Source: Helochares maculicollis
Taxonomy: Eukaryota > Arthropoda > Insecta > Coleoptera > Hydrophilidae
Direction: 5' to 3'
NCBI GenBank assembly: GCA_033557835.1
Contig: JAWQRO010000296.1
Coordinates: 1 to 43,947 of the forward strand
DNA length: 43,947 nt
Shown: positions 32,401 through 43,947 of the stretch, one piece after another
How positions within the stretch are numbered: position 1 is the stretch's first letter
Layout of the letters: every line of letters starts with the position of its first letter
The notes under the pieces: model-generated
Databases searched by the model: none
What the model was told of the DNA's origin: nothing
What the model saw: the letters and a program-made list of their open reading frames with translations, nothing else
Program-made: the position numbers and the translations under genes

Positions 32401-34682
32401 TAACAAACGAAAATAGAGCCGAAGCCGAAACAAAATTGTACGAAAATAGAGTTGGGTTACTAAACTGTTGACTTTTGTGCGTCATATTTCACAAATATTC
32501 ATCTTGGAAATTCAGCGTGTGAGTATGTATGTATGTATGTATATCAATGTTATCATCTGAATTCTAGATGACAAGGTTGACGTTTTTAAAACTGTCGCTT
32601 GATTGCTGGTTGGTTGTATATACATAATAATTTAGAGTGTCTCCACTCAACATTCCCGTATAAATATATGTACTACATAAATGTACCTGCGATTAATAAT
32701 AATAAAACTACAAACACTTACATGCTCTCAAAACTGAAAGCAAAAGTTTTAATATTCATAAGTTATATTAACTTCAATTTCTATATTCAACACATTAATA
32801 TTATTATAAGGAATTCAGTACATATATATCATCGAAATATTTTTAATATTTTTGTATGTAATGTATAATTTGTGTTTAAGAAATATATATATATATATAT
32901 TCTTAACTTGTCTGCAATATCGAACGCTTGTAAAAACCCTTTGAGAAGGTTGCAATTTTAAAATGTGAATTCATAACTAAAGGAAGGTTTCAATTTTAGA
33001 ATATAAATTCATAACTATGAAAATTCAATTTATGATAGTAAAGCCCCACTTCTGGTTTTCAAATTTACACTGAACTATTTATTATTGCTATATTTTCCAT
33101 GTTTAGCATTTTTGTAACATTTTTGTACAAATTTTTATTCCAAAGCCTTATAAAATACGAATTTTTAAAATTATAAAAATACCACTTCCGGTGCTATGAT
33201 CTGTGGTTTTTTGTAATAATTAAGATGTGCACGAAATTTCAATTGGCTAGCTTAATTTTAAAGACTACTTTACTTGAAAATATTTCAAAACTGTGTAGGT
33301 AAGCGGACACTTCCGGTGGTCCTACATGCCTCAAAAGTTGACAGGGATCTAAGATTTTGCGACAATGGCCGTATATCAAGTTTCATAGCTACAGCTCATA
33401 CGGTCTGACCATTATCGTGTTTACATACACACACAGACAACATGCCAAAAATGGTCAAAAAGAATTCAGGGGCATTCAAAACGTGGAGATCCGTCAAAAT
33501 CTCGAAGTCGAATTTTTTATTGTTTTTTTATTCGTATAGTATACAGGAATGTAAAAATGCAATATAAGCATAGATTTTTATGATGTAAAATGCAATCTGG
33601 TGAATTTAGATGTATATTTCTGACTTTTCTTTACATATTCGCTTTCATATTACTTTTCGATTCGTCACTTCTTTTCTCATTTGTAACATTTAGAGATTTT
33701 GACATACAAGCGTTTCTACAAATCCAATGTTCACCCTTTTTTACGATTCATTATCAAAAAATATGTATTAAAAATAATGCAATGGAAAAATGAAAAAATC
33801 AATTCGGATTAGTTTTAAAGGAGTATATGTATACCGATTTTCCCATTTTTCGTTAATGAGTCAGCCAATCAATGAGTCTGTCAGTCAGAACATTTTGTTT
33901 TGGATATGTGGATTAAAAAAATTAATTCTCACTACCTCAAGATGAATTTCCTCTCTATAGCTATACAATATGTTTGATACAAATAAATAACTCGATGCAT
34001 GTTGTCATTTGCGAGGGGTATACAAATTCAGGTACCCAGCTTGTAGTAGGTTGAAGGTCGGGCTCATAGGAAGGAAATGGAAATCGTGGCGTACATGACA
34101 AAAATTTTATATTAGTAAAATTGTTATGAATTAATTAGCAATTGCTAAGCTTTTTTCACGACGTTAAATTTATTTTACAGTCACGTGAATTATACATAAT
34201 GATTTTAGCACAAATAAGGGAACATATACTGGCTAGTTCGCTTCCATGGGCGAGATGAATTTTGCAATAATTAGCAAATAAAAAAGATTAAGAAAAATGT
34301 ATTCGAAATTTCCGCACAAGATTTATCGGAGTTATTAGTTAAAATACCAACATAATTTTGTTGCCTAAATATTCTCTTTATCTAATATTGGAAAGGAATC
34401 CTAAGTATATTTTGTTTTAGAATAAAAAAGGATGAAAACTGCAACTATTACTATGAGGACTTAATAAATTTTCTAGACAGAGATATTTGTCCCATGACGG
34501 ATACGCCACCCATAAATATCAAATACGAATTATCCTGGTTATCTGAAAGAGAGCCTGAAACAGGCACTTTAATAAATTGGTGTGCCTTCAATGACTGTTT
34601 GGACTTGGAAGACATGTTTAAAGAGACACGGAAGCCGTCCATCCTCGAAGAAGTTAAAAAAGAAGAGTTCATGAGTAAATGA
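29449..34682 (+). CDS. EFHC2: EFHC2-like axonemal DM10/EF-hand protein
   Basis: Nine exons (29449-29505, 29631-29807, 29888-30038, 30144-31184, 31469-31665, 31748-31872, 31926-32039, 32144-32323, 34421-34682) sum to 2304 nt, 767 residues, close to human EFHC2 (749). EFHC1/2 (Rib72 in algae) are microtubule inner proteins of motile cilia. Three DM10 domains: about residues 75-135, 148-255 (VGREVELYGKVFKITDCDRF, YFFLSDDTMEIKD) and 330-475 (GGVLNCYGRKIVLTDCD, YLADDTLSVFE), then a DM10-like block with DADEYCFRYME, and a C-terminal half with one good EF-hand loop, DVDKSGKLPRKE (614-625). EFHC1 is the alternative name; the start LPLLPG favours EFHC2 weakly. Poly(A) signal at 34732. Intron 32324-34420 carries repeats. 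Confidence 0.93.
32945..33021. repeat. Two-copy direct repeat, about 38 bp
   Basis: GAAGGTTGCAATTTTAAAAT and GAAGGTTTCAATTTTAGAAT start about 38 bases apart, each followed by an ATTCATAACTA block. In the last EFHC2 intron, next to (AT)n runs near 32885. Confidence 0.6.
33180..33560. repeat. Interspersed repeat fossil in EFHC2 intron
   Basis: Shows the CTTCCGGT blocks (33184, 33309), a 'CATTATCGTGTTTACATACA' stretch with CACA runs and 'GACAACATGCC', then 'GGAGATCCGTCAAAATCTCG'. This phrase order is typical of abundant non-coding repeats in insect genomes. Non-coding; class not assigned; boundaries approximate. Confidence 0.4.
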
Positions 34683-35389
34683 TAAAGTCATGTATTCTGT
34701 ATACACTTTTATACCATTTTATTCACTTGAAAATAAAGTATTCACAGTGATTTGAAACTTCCTCCGTAGGTGAATCTAATGTGATTGGCTGAATTTTAAG
34801 GGATTACCAACCCCACCTGGGCGCATGCAATTTCTGACATGCATAAGTAACCTAAATAGAAAGTATATTTGTATATTATGCAGGTGCAAAATTGCAATAC
34901 TGCCTAATCTGAGGAAGGCATATGCAATGCATCTCATTAAAAAATGCTAATCGTTGCGATAAATACTGAAAAAGTATATCTTGATAATTTGAAATGCCGC
35001 CTTAGAAAGAGATAACGTAGCCGCAGCGCTTCATATCCAATCGTTTGCAAGATAAGGATGCAGCACTCATGTTGTCCAGTCTACTTTTAAATATAAATAC
35101 ATGACATCATTTTACCTCAATGTTTAGCGCGTTATTATCAAAACTCCGCATAGTTGTTGCGGCTGTATAACAGCGAAGACGTGTTTAATCAAAATTATTG
35201 CGTAGCAGTAGAATAAAAAAGTATCGATCGGGTAGTTTTTTCCCATGGTAATTTTTGTTATAAGCAAAGGTTAGGTGGGTACAAACTTGACCTATTTTTG
35301 TGTGATTAATTGATGAACGTTCCACAAATGTGGATTTGTAATGAGCGATAATTTTAATTAAATGCACCTGTAGTGATCTCATCCTTGCC
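34683..35389. other. Intergenic region, EFHC2 to Esyt2
   Basis: About 700 bases. It holds the EFHC2 poly(A) signal (34732-34737) and presumably the Esyt2 promoter and 5' UTR. A minus-strand ORF over 35185-35550 overlaps Esyt2 exon 1 and has no support. Nothing else recognised. Confidence 0.5.
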
Positions 35390-38300
35390 ATGGCTGGAGC
35401 TAGTAAACAAGACAATGAAGCAACTGAAGTCACCGAAGAGAAAAAAGTTGGAGGTTCTTCATTGCATAGCGTATTTGGCAGTGCAATAAAAAAGGTTCGT
35501 TTAAAATTAGATCTTGCTATAATAATTTGATTGTGGTCTAATTTTCCCATTAAGTTTAATCATCGCCGTTTAAAATACCAGCTGACTCTGTTATAGCTCT
35601 TTATTCAAGAAGAGTAAAAATAGATTAAAGATTTCACAAAAATACTTACATTTTGCAGGCTAGCAACACGAATTGAATAAATTATTCCTTTCTGCAAGTT
35701 TTTTTGACAAAATTTGGGCCAAGTAAAATAAATTACAATATTAAAAACGTCATTACCTAATGAAACTTGCTTGCAAATATGTGATTATGCATTGAAGAAT
35801 AATGTTTCCGTTATGATAAATGTTCTAATTTTTTAATAATTCAATAAAACTGAGATAAAGCAGTGCCACAGCTTAACACAGTGCTGTTTCGACACATAGG
35901 TTCTTAAAATAGGCATCGAAGTGCATCTTGTCTTTGAAAACATGAATTTAATCAGCAAAATAGTCTGATAAGTAGCAGTTCTGTTAATCTATATAAACTG
36001 TTTAAGGGCTTTGAAGCCTTTGGATGTTCTTGAAGAATCAGTTTTAAATTGTAATATTACTAAAACACTTTCTTTTAGTCATGCAAATGTTTCTCGTTGC
36101 ATGTAATAGTTAACTATTGCTGTAGCTCGAGTTAAACACTAATACCAAGCTGAATTAATCAACTTCTAATATCAATTTATAAAATAAATCAACAACAAAC
36201 AGCATGTGTGGCTGCATTTTGACGATGATATGAATATGTGCAATTTGAGGTGATATTTCTTTAGATATTAACACTGTAAAGAAATGATATTTTAAATTCT
36301 ACAACTCATGCAAGCGAAGCTGTGGGCAATTGCTGGTGGGAAATATTTTTGAATAGAACATACATTAGTGATTGTCAATCATTGCTACTTTGGTTTTACC
36401 AATTTTATTTCTTTCTCATAAAATCGATTTTTTTTTGCTGACCAAGCCAATCGTACACAAAACATATAGAGAATGAAAAAAAATCTGTGCATGTCATTCA
36501 GCTAAAGTTAAATTACTTCAGATTAGATAAGTTATATCAAGTACAGGAATACAATGATTCAACTGTTCAATTTGCTGTAAGGATGCGGTGCTTAAAGTAC
36601 CTAAGAAATAGAAAATTTCCCTGCTATGTATGTTATTTTAAAAATTTCTATTCAGTAAATAATGACTATCGTAATCTCATTCTCTTTATTGTTTAATATT
36701 TTCAGATTGCAGCAATAGGTTCGGTCTACCTTGCAGGCTACTTTCAAATTTCTGTAGCATGGCTAATAGGGCCCATAATTTTACTTGTTATACGAGATCA
36801 ATGGCGAAAAGAGAAGCAGATCAAAACGAGCATTGCTCAGGCTGTTGCTTTATCTAATGAAAAGGACGTTGTTTTAGCTAGGATTAATGATTTACCAGCT
36901 TGGGTAAGTACGTTACTATAAAATTACCAGCTTAAATTAAAGATGCAGATTTTTCCTTAGAGAAATAAGTTTTATTTGCACGACAAAAAATGGGTGATCT
37001 TGATAGGGCATGAAATCATGTCAATGGAACTTATTGGCTTATTGCGTTTTTCCTCATGTTGTAACAAGCAATTACATTGTTCACTCACGAGCAAACAAGC
37101 CATTTACAATATAGGGCTTATAAACTGGTATCTAAAGTTGTTAAACAATATTCATTTTATCGTATTTGATTACTTGTGCCTACTTTTGTTATCTAATCTT
37201 TATGACAAAATTGTGGTAAATTCAATTTTATTTTAGTAGGGGGCCTGATGTCATAGTAATAATAATGATAAGGCACTGACTTAAAATAACACCTGTTAGT
37301 TTGCTGAATTTCCTTGTTTTTGTGAAATTAATAGATTTTATATTTAAATTTTTCACACCATAATTTTTTTATTTATTTTCCATAGTCAATATATGAACAT
37401 TTGGAAGCAGTTCTTCCTAATACCAACAGGTTTTGGACAAATTGATCCTCTTAGGTTACTGTAATGTGTATTAAAAAAGAAGAGTAGAAAAATGAGTGCG
37501 CCAAAAAATACCGTTTAAGCTTATTTATTTTGGTATACTTTTTTTTTAACTATTCTTGTCAAAGCTTACATGCTTGACAAGTAAAAAACATTTATTTGTA
37601 GTATAGTGGTATTAATTGACATCAAAATGAGTTGAAATAATATTATATAATTACTGTAACTGTTATTTGTTACTAATCACCAGTATAATCAACAGTTGCA
37701 TGAAGTAACGTATGTGTTTGTATGAAATTGCGGTATTTTAATAAAGTTTTACGTTTATTATAAGGATAACTGCGAGGTAGTTATTATGCAATTTTCTGAG
37801 TGGATTAGTTGCCGTACAATTCAGCGCAATGTAGATCAATGTAGATCTTGGATCTTGTTATTTTGTCAATGTTAGCATATTATACTATTGTGACCAAAAA
37901 ATAGTAAGACGTTTTAATTAAAACACGAAGAGCCAATTGTTATGCTTATTATGATAAATTTATTTCATCACATTCTTTTCTTTTTTTGATTAACATATCC
38001 CTAAAGGAACTTATATATTCGGTACCTGTTAAGGACAGGACAACTTTAATTCAGAGGTAGTTTGTATTCGGAAGATAGTTCTCTAGAGTGAATTAGTTTC
38101 GAAGTTTAAGCATAGAGTATAATTTATAGGCATTATTGAATATATACTGATGAAACGAACCCCTGGAAACATTACAATAAATTTGTTCCTATTTCCATAC
38201 ACTGACAGTTAACAAAAACATGTGTTTTTGTGGTTGCTTTAGTTTGTTAGAGTTGGTTGTAGTATTCAGTTGTAAGTGTAAATTTTATAAAATGTAGTTA

Positions 38301-41300
38301 TTTCATTTGTCACTTAGTGTAGAATAATACGGAGAAGAAAAATCAACCTTTTCGACAGCATGCTCTATTTTATTGATTTTAAAGTTGAAAGTTATGGGCT
38401 CTCAAGCACTCATGTAGTAACTGATAAGGCCACAATAATGACTGTAATTACCAAATCCTATACTTTGCATAAAATCGATCACCATTAGTTAATATAAAAA
38501 AAGTTTGTCACCTTGACAATGCGAGACCTCAAACATATCTAGCTACTATACAAAAGTTAAAGAGATTCCATGGGACGTTTTGCCTCTCCCTCCATATAGT
38601 CCAGACTTGGCACCTTCTGATGTTCATTTGTTCTGCTCCCTTCAAAATTTTCTTGATCGAAAAAAATTTGCCAATCTTCGAAAGACACCAAATTTACCTG
38701 GATGAGATTTCCAGATTAAGGATGAAGTTAACTATTCAGATTTACTCTGAAATACTAAAAATTAAATCATAGCTGCCCAAATATGGTAATTAAACTAATT
38801 ATGAGATATCTTGTAATTGGTGTCTTAGACGAAAACGAACCTATGAGTTATCTTGTTATTGGCAGTCAGCATGTTATGAAAAAATACTACTTGGTTGGAG
38901 AAGCATATAGTGAGTGATTGGGAAAAGACTAAATATTTTTTGAACACAGTATTATATGCAAAAATTTTAAACAATTTAAAATTTTTACGGGTACATTATT
39001 TTTCCTTACTTTAGGGTTGATTGTAATAATTATTTTAGGTATTTTTCCCTGATGTAGAAAGAGTAGAATGGTTAAACAAAATATTAAAACAAGTATGGCC
39101 TAAAGTTAACCACTATGCTAGGGACTTAATTCGAGACCAAATTCAACCAAAACTTAAAAAAAACTTAGAACAATACAAACTCAGTGGCTTCAAATTTGAA
39201 AGGATGATTTTAGGAGACGTGGTAAGTATTGATTAAAATGCTGTACTCCATTGTATCTAATAGTCATAATCGAGTTACTCTTTGACGCCTACAATTAGCC
39301 ATGTTTATCTGCTACTTAATTTTTTCAGCCTCCCCGCATTGGCGGTATAAAAGTATATGATAAAAATATTGGTAGAAACGAGATTATTATGGATTTAGAT
39401 ATTTCGTAAGTATCGTTTTTACTTAAGAATGCACTACGTAAAAAATGTAATTATAACTGGATGTTCGTATACTGAACAAAAATAATAAATTGTTGTTTCA
39501 GATATGCTGGGGACTGTGATATCAATTTCTATTTATCAGGGATGAAAGCAGGCATCAAAGATTTCCAACTAGATGGAATGATTAGGGTTGTTATGAAGCC
39601 TTTGATTACAACTATTCCAATTGTGGGTGGCCTTCAAATTTTCTTCCTCAACAATCCGTCCGTAGATTTCAATTTAGTTGGCGTAGCTGATATCTTGGAT
39701 ATGCCTGGTTTGAGTGATATGCTCCGCAAAATGATAGTAGAGACAATCGCATCCATGATGGTGCTGCCAAATAAATTCCCCATTACACTTAGTGATGTTG
39801 TTGAACCTATTGAACTTAAAGTTCCAGAGCCTGAAGTAAGTAAAACACTAATTTAAGTTTAATGGACCTATTCTGAAAGTTTTGCAACTCATTATTCCTT
39901 AAAAAAAACACCGGAAAGTCTTCAGTTTACGTTAAATGACCATCAAGGAAATTGTATAAAGTTTTCCGAATACTACAAGACAGCTATATAATATTTTTGA
40001 AAAATTCTCAAAGTAGGCTATAGTTTAATCTGTTGAAATGACCTAGACAATAATTGTACACATTTTATCAATAGGGTGTACTTAGAATCCACGTTGTCGA
40101 AGCCAAGCATTTGATGAAAAAAGATATTGGCATGCTTGGCAAGGGAAAGTCTGACCCATACGCTGTCGTAACTGTAGGTGCCCAGGAATTCAAAACGAAA
40201 GTTATTTCCAATAGCGTCGATCCAAAATGGGACTATTGGTGCGAGGTAAATTTTAAATTCTGGATTTTAAATTGTATCTTTATTTTTAGTACTTAAGCAT
40301 GACCTAGAAATGACGTTACAGGATTATTTACTAATTTTAAGATGGCCATTGAATATTGGTAAAATTTCAAGAAAATCTTGCGATAAAATTAGTGAATGAT
40401 TTTTGTGTTTAATAATGTTTTGTGATGTTTTTTAAAAATCGTGATTAATTTATGTTTTTTTAGTGTTTTGAATTTTTCAATTTCCGATTGCTTAATTACT
40501 TATTAATGATTAATTTTCAGTTGTATTCTGCTTGCATTTGAATGTATCTGTATGTTTCCCAAAAAGCAGGTCAAAGTTTTTGTCTTAAATCACTTAGAGT
40601 TAGTACAGTATTTCATTGATTTGCACAAACATAATGATGGTAAGAATTTTTCATTATTTCTATTAGCAGAAACAAGAAAAAATATTTTGATCTAGTTTTT
40701 GTATGTAGAAACAAACCCAAAATTATTTTGATCATTGGACCCGTCTAAAATTTCACCATTTGTTTTCTTGCTCACTCGTTTGTTATAAAAATATTTACTC
40801 ATAGTATCAACAGAAATTCCATTTGTCTATTTTGCAAATTGATGGAACGCAATATTACTTTTTAGTGTTGGCAATTTGTATGGCTATTAGAACCATTTTA
40901 GAAATAGAAAATTTCATTGTTTATGTTTGCTTCACTAAATGAGCTTTAATTTTATTTTACTTTTTATTTTGAGTTTTAATTTTGCGATTTTGATTTTGAT
41001 ATGTCATTTTGTATAGTATTGTTCAATGCATAGCATTTCACTTTCATAAATGTCCCCTATTTTATGTCGAATGCATCGATATTGTTTTTAAATTACTAGT
41101 TATTATTTTTTGTCTATGTAATGTTTATTACTATGATAGACAATTATTCTGGATTCACAAGGACAGCAAGTGTTTCTTCATATATGGGATTTTGATGATA
41201 CCTCAGATGATGAGATACTTGGCAGGTGAGAATTTAACAATACTAAATAATTAATACATATATCTACCTATCTTCTTTAAATTAGATATACAGGCAGCGA

Positions 41301-43150
41301 ATGAACCAACCTTAAAATATATCGAAATTGTATTTATTTATTTATAATGAACCCTATTAACATTTTGTACATTACCTCATAATTTTGGGATCATAAATGT
41401 AGTTTTTCTCATATGTACTTGTAAATGCTGCTCACATCAATTTTTCCACTTGATTACTTTAAAATATCCTATTAAAAAATTACAGAAAAAATATATTTAT
41501 GACTCTTCATTGGGCTTTTGCTTTTTGCATGCTTTGCATGTAACATTTCTAATAGTCTGCATGAAATTCTTACACGCCCCAACACTTATAAAACAACATT
41601 GTTCCTTTTAAATATATACCTACAGTAGGAATAAGTTTACTGTGTATTTTGTAAATTTTTTTTATTGTGTTATACATATTATTTTTTAGTTTCTATACAG
41701 ATATTTTTGTTCCATTTCAATTAAGCTGGGTAAACACCTCCCTACTGTATAAATTTATTGACACTTTTTTTGCATGTATATGTATACATTTTCACGTAAT
41801 ATACTTACAACTTAGGCGATGGTTAGCTCAAGTGAAGCACAACTAGTAACTGTATCGTTATGGGATTGGGATCCAGGGCTACCAGGAACACAAAACGACG
41901 ACCCTCTTGGAAGGTACACGAAACAAAGAAGTGTTGCTTATGTTTTCGCAAACTATTTTTTTTTCACTTTACTCATGTTTGACTTGTGAAAAAGTGTGTA
42001 TATATAAGTTTAATTTCGTTTGATATTTTTGCCTCAAATTGTTTTTGCTAAGGAATTTTCTATTATAAACGTGTGTGTTGTGTATAGTGCTTCGTGGAAA
42101 GAGCTTTCGGCACTCAACTTCATCTTCATTTGTTTGATAAAGACAGAACAAGGGACGATGACCTTGGAAGGTACCGAATAAGTATTTCATTTTGCCTTCT
42201 ATATGTTGTAATGGTTCATGTGGATTAATGTTAATTTTTGTTACGAATTTCAACCAAAAAATGCAACAATTCAATATATAAACCACGCTACAAAAATCCA
42301 ATTGAGTTGACTTTACTTAGCAATATCATTTGCCGTCTTCTTTTGCATCCATTTCTTTATTATTTTTGTATAAAAATTTGTACCATAAGTTGATATTATT
42401 CATGCTCTTCAACTATATAAGTTGTGCGTTAAAATGGTTACGTTGACTCTTTAGGCTTTCAGGAAATAGTGTAAAATCTACTTTTGTAAATTTTAATTTT
42501 GAATATAACAGTCTAAAAATTGCATGTTTGGTGGTTGTATACTAATTTTTACTAAAGTAATAAGAACAATTCTCAATTAGATGATTTTCAGACTAAAACA
42601 TTAAAATGGTCGTACATAGTTAGAAATATTTTTGGAATATGGTTTTCTTAGAAGTTACAATTTTATTTTGGTGTGCGAACAGTGTGGCAACTAACATTTT
42701 TCCATTTCCATTTTAATATATTTGTTATGTCTGCATCAAATTTTTCATTTAAAGAATCTTAACACTTTCTTGTAATGGTTTAGGGCTACTGTTGAGGTTG
42801 CAAATATCGCTAAAACAGGAGAGGAAGATATGGTGAGTCTAAATTTCTCGTTGTAGACATGAATTTATATTGTTTTGATTTTTCAGTGGGTGACTCTAGA
42901 ACAAGCTAAGCATGGAATGGTGCATCTTAGAATGACTTGGTTAAAGTTAAGCAAAGATTATGCAGACTTGAAAAGTGTAAGTTCATTCGAATTTGGAGAT
43001 TACTTAATATAATAAAAAATGATATTGAATATAGTAAATGATATGGAAAACCAATTTTTGCAGGCGGTTGCAGAAACTCAGACGCTTAGGGTTATTGATA
43101 TGAGCACAGCTATTTTGACTGTTTATGTTGACTCCGCTAAGAATTTACCT
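35390..43150 (+). CDS. Esyt2: Extended synaptotagmin (ER-plasma membrane tether), partial
   Basis: Exons: 35390-35494, 36706-36903, 39039-39221, 39329-39405, 39502-39835, 40075-40245, one of 41140-41225/41816-41913/42088-42170, then 42784-42832, 42887-42976, 43064-43150; continues to the right. E-Syts are ER proteins that tether to the plasma membrane in a Ca2+-dependent way and move glycerolipids. Visible: short cytosolic N-terminus, ER hairpin (IGSVYLAGYFQISVAWLIGP, then ILLVIRD), SMP lipid-transfer domain (about residues 100-285; DVERVEWLNKILKQVWP, then VADILDMPGLSDMLRKM), C2A starting GVLRIHVVEAKHL with loop-1 aspartates in KKD and KSDPY, and the start of C2B (TAILTVYVDSAKNLP). All junctions are in phase. 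Intron 2 (36904-39038) holds a dead mariner; intron 1 (35495-36705) and 40246-41139 show no further convincing exon. Confidence 0.95.
38505..38715 (+). mobile_element. Decayed mariner transposase C-terminal fragment
   Basis: Within Esyt2 intron 2. Reads HLDNARPQTYLATIQKLK, then, after a frame shift near 38560, WDVLPLPPYSPDLAPSDVHLF, the mariner blocks around the second and third catalytic aspartates, then breaks down near 38700. The frame change and later stops show it is inactive. Ends and inverted repeats not found. Confidence 0.8.
41140..41225 (+). other. Esyt2: Esyt2 alternative C2A exon A
   Basis: 86 nt, acceptor gatag, donor gtgaga, starts in phase 0 and ends in phase 2. Encodes TIILDSQGQQVFLHIWDFDD then TSDDEILGR: two C2 beta strands and loop 3 with the D-x-D pair (WDFDD). 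Shares strand, phase and position with exons B and C. Confidence 0.85.
41816..41913 (+). other. Esyt2: Esyt2 alternative C2A exon B
   Basis: 98 nt, acceptor cttag, donor gtacac, phase 0 to 2. Encodes AMVSSSEAQLVTVSLWDWDP then GLPGTQNDDPLGR: same C2 segment with the longest loop 3 of the three (WDWDPGLPGTQNDD). Confidence 0.88.
42088..42170 (+). other. Esyt2: Esyt2 alternative C2A exon C
   Basis: 83 nt, acceptor tatag, donor gtaccg, phase 0 to 2. Encodes CFVERAFGTQLHLHLFDKDR then TRDDDLGR, the version most like vertebrate E-Syt C2A (LFDxD followed by acidic residues). Only 174 nt of intron separate it from exon B. Confidence 0.9.
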
Positions 43151-43550
43151 GTAAGTAAAGTAGAGATACAGTTGATATGATAATCTTTCTGTCCCAAATT
43201 ATGCTATACAATTCTTAAAATATGTTTGATTATCAAAATTGAAGTTTATGAGTTTGAACTCTTCTATGTTGATAAAAATAATTAATTTTTATAATTGTAT
43301 TGGTGGTTGTACCAAAAAAAATAACAATTAACAGTCCCTGTCAAATTATAATTTTCACAAAGAGCAGAACCTAGATATTGTCTTAATAACACTTCAAAAG
43401 TGATTTGAGTCAACTATGATAGCTTATGTTGGCAACAATCACTTTGAATTGAGTATCTAGACAAAGAAAAGTTTCCTTATGAATGATGCTTACTTATGTT
43501 GATCTTTTAAGTTCAAATTAAGTTTCAATAAAATATTTATTTGCAAAATA

Positions 43551-43947
43551 TTAGGGTGACCGGAAAGTAATGTCGTTTTCTTAAGTTAAATTCACACGAC
43601 TACATTTTTAACAAGTTTTTATTTCTAATCAACAATATATTCACCTTCGTTATCAACAACCTTTTGCCATCTAGTATACAAATTTCCAACGCTGGAGCGG
43701 TAAAAATCAATCGGTTTTTCTGTAAAATATGTCGAGATAGCATTTTGGACATCATCAACATTTTCTAAATTTTTGCCACTAAGACAATGTTGCAGTGATC
43801 GGAACAAATGGTAATCCGAGGGTGCAATATTGGACGAGTATGGTGGGTGAGGCAGTACCTCCCACTCCAATTCGTTAATTTTGTCTAAGGTCCGTTTTGC
43901 ACAGTGCGGTCCTGCATTGTCATGTTGCAGAATAACTCCATTTCTGG
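43551..43947 (-). mobile_element. Mariner transposon, 3' part, transposase frame open
   Basis: Follows a TA at 43549-43550. The outer end TTAGGGTGACCGGAAAGTAA looks like a mariner terminal inverted repeat. On the minus strand a reading frame open from the window edge to a TAG at 43625 encodes the C-terminal part of a mariner transposase: LQHDNAGPHCAKRTL, WEVLPHPPYSSNIAPSDYHLF and ending GEYIVD. The second and third catalytic aspartates (in HDN and PSD) are 34 residues apart, the D34D spacing of mariner elements. No stop or frame shift in the visible part. It sits in an Esyt2 intron, opposite to the gene, and is cut by the window edge. Resembles the mellifera/cecropia group by eye. Confidence 0.88.

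Noticed and set aside
36487..36696. 69-aa ORF just before Esyt2 exon 2
   Set aside because: Ends in the polypyrimidine tract of the acceptor and shows no similarity to E-Syt N-termini.
40570..40639. A fourth Esyt2 alternative exon (acceptor aaaaagcag, donor gtaaga)
   Set aside because: It is 70 nt, ends in the wrong phase for exon 42784, and its translation has no C2 strand or D-x-D loop.
1..43947. tRNA, rRNA, snRNA genes or CRISPR arrays
   Set aside because: No cloverleaf box A/B pairs, no rRNA blocks and no spaced identical repeats were recognised by eye; a tRNAscan or Infernal run would settle it.

Overview
The window is insect nuclear DNA: AT-rich, with multi-exon genes, GT-AG introns, animal-type proteins, mariner transposons and poly(A) signals. 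No bacterial, organellar or CRISPR feature is visible. I cannot fix the insect order from the sequence alone. I rebuilt eight gene models of recognisable families plus one shortened paralog by joining exons by hand; in every model the splice phases close in frame.

Layout, left to right. (1) 1-4149, minus strand: 5' part of an eyes shut/spacemaker-like secreted EGF protein with a long Ser/Thr mucin region; a decayed mariner lies in its intron at the left edge. (2) 4150-8939: long gene-free stretch. (3) 8940-13030, plus: MKRN2OS/DUF4796-family protein, 206 aa. (4) 13803-15593, plus: ZRSR2/Urp, the minor-spliceosome 3' splice site factor, 484 aa. (5) 17399-20493, plus: UCP5/Bmcp-type mitochondrial carrier, 297 aa. 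(6) 20799-21738, minus: EMC5/MMGT1, 118 aa. (7) 22189-27436, plus: Serinc, 470 aa, divergent from EMC5. (8) 27947-29122, minus: a compact 206-aa truncated EFHC paralog, head-to-head with (9) 29449-34682, plus: full-length EFHC2-like axonemal protein, 767 aa. (10) 35390-43150, plus: extended synaptotagmin (Esyt2), running off the right edge. A mariner with an uninterrupted transposase C-terminal part starts in its last visible intron at 43551.

Most genes are unrelated housekeeping or cell-biology functions packed tail-to-tail or head-to-head. The most interesting points are: a cassette of three mutually exclusive exons in Esyt2 that swaps Ca2+-binding loop 3 of the C2A domain; overlapping U2-type and U12-type 5' splice sites four bases apart in the gene for the minor-spliceosome factor ZRSR2, where only the U2 choice gives an open reading frame (a possible feedback switch), followed by a GC-AG intron in the same gene; an intact but truncated, diverged EFHC paralog with a new Cys-rich tail sharing a short bidirectional promoter with the full-length gene; a 153-nt stop-free intron in Serinc that would add a hydrophobic segment if retained; and a conserved His/Cys arrangement in the MKRN2OS protein that looks like a permuted papain-like active site.
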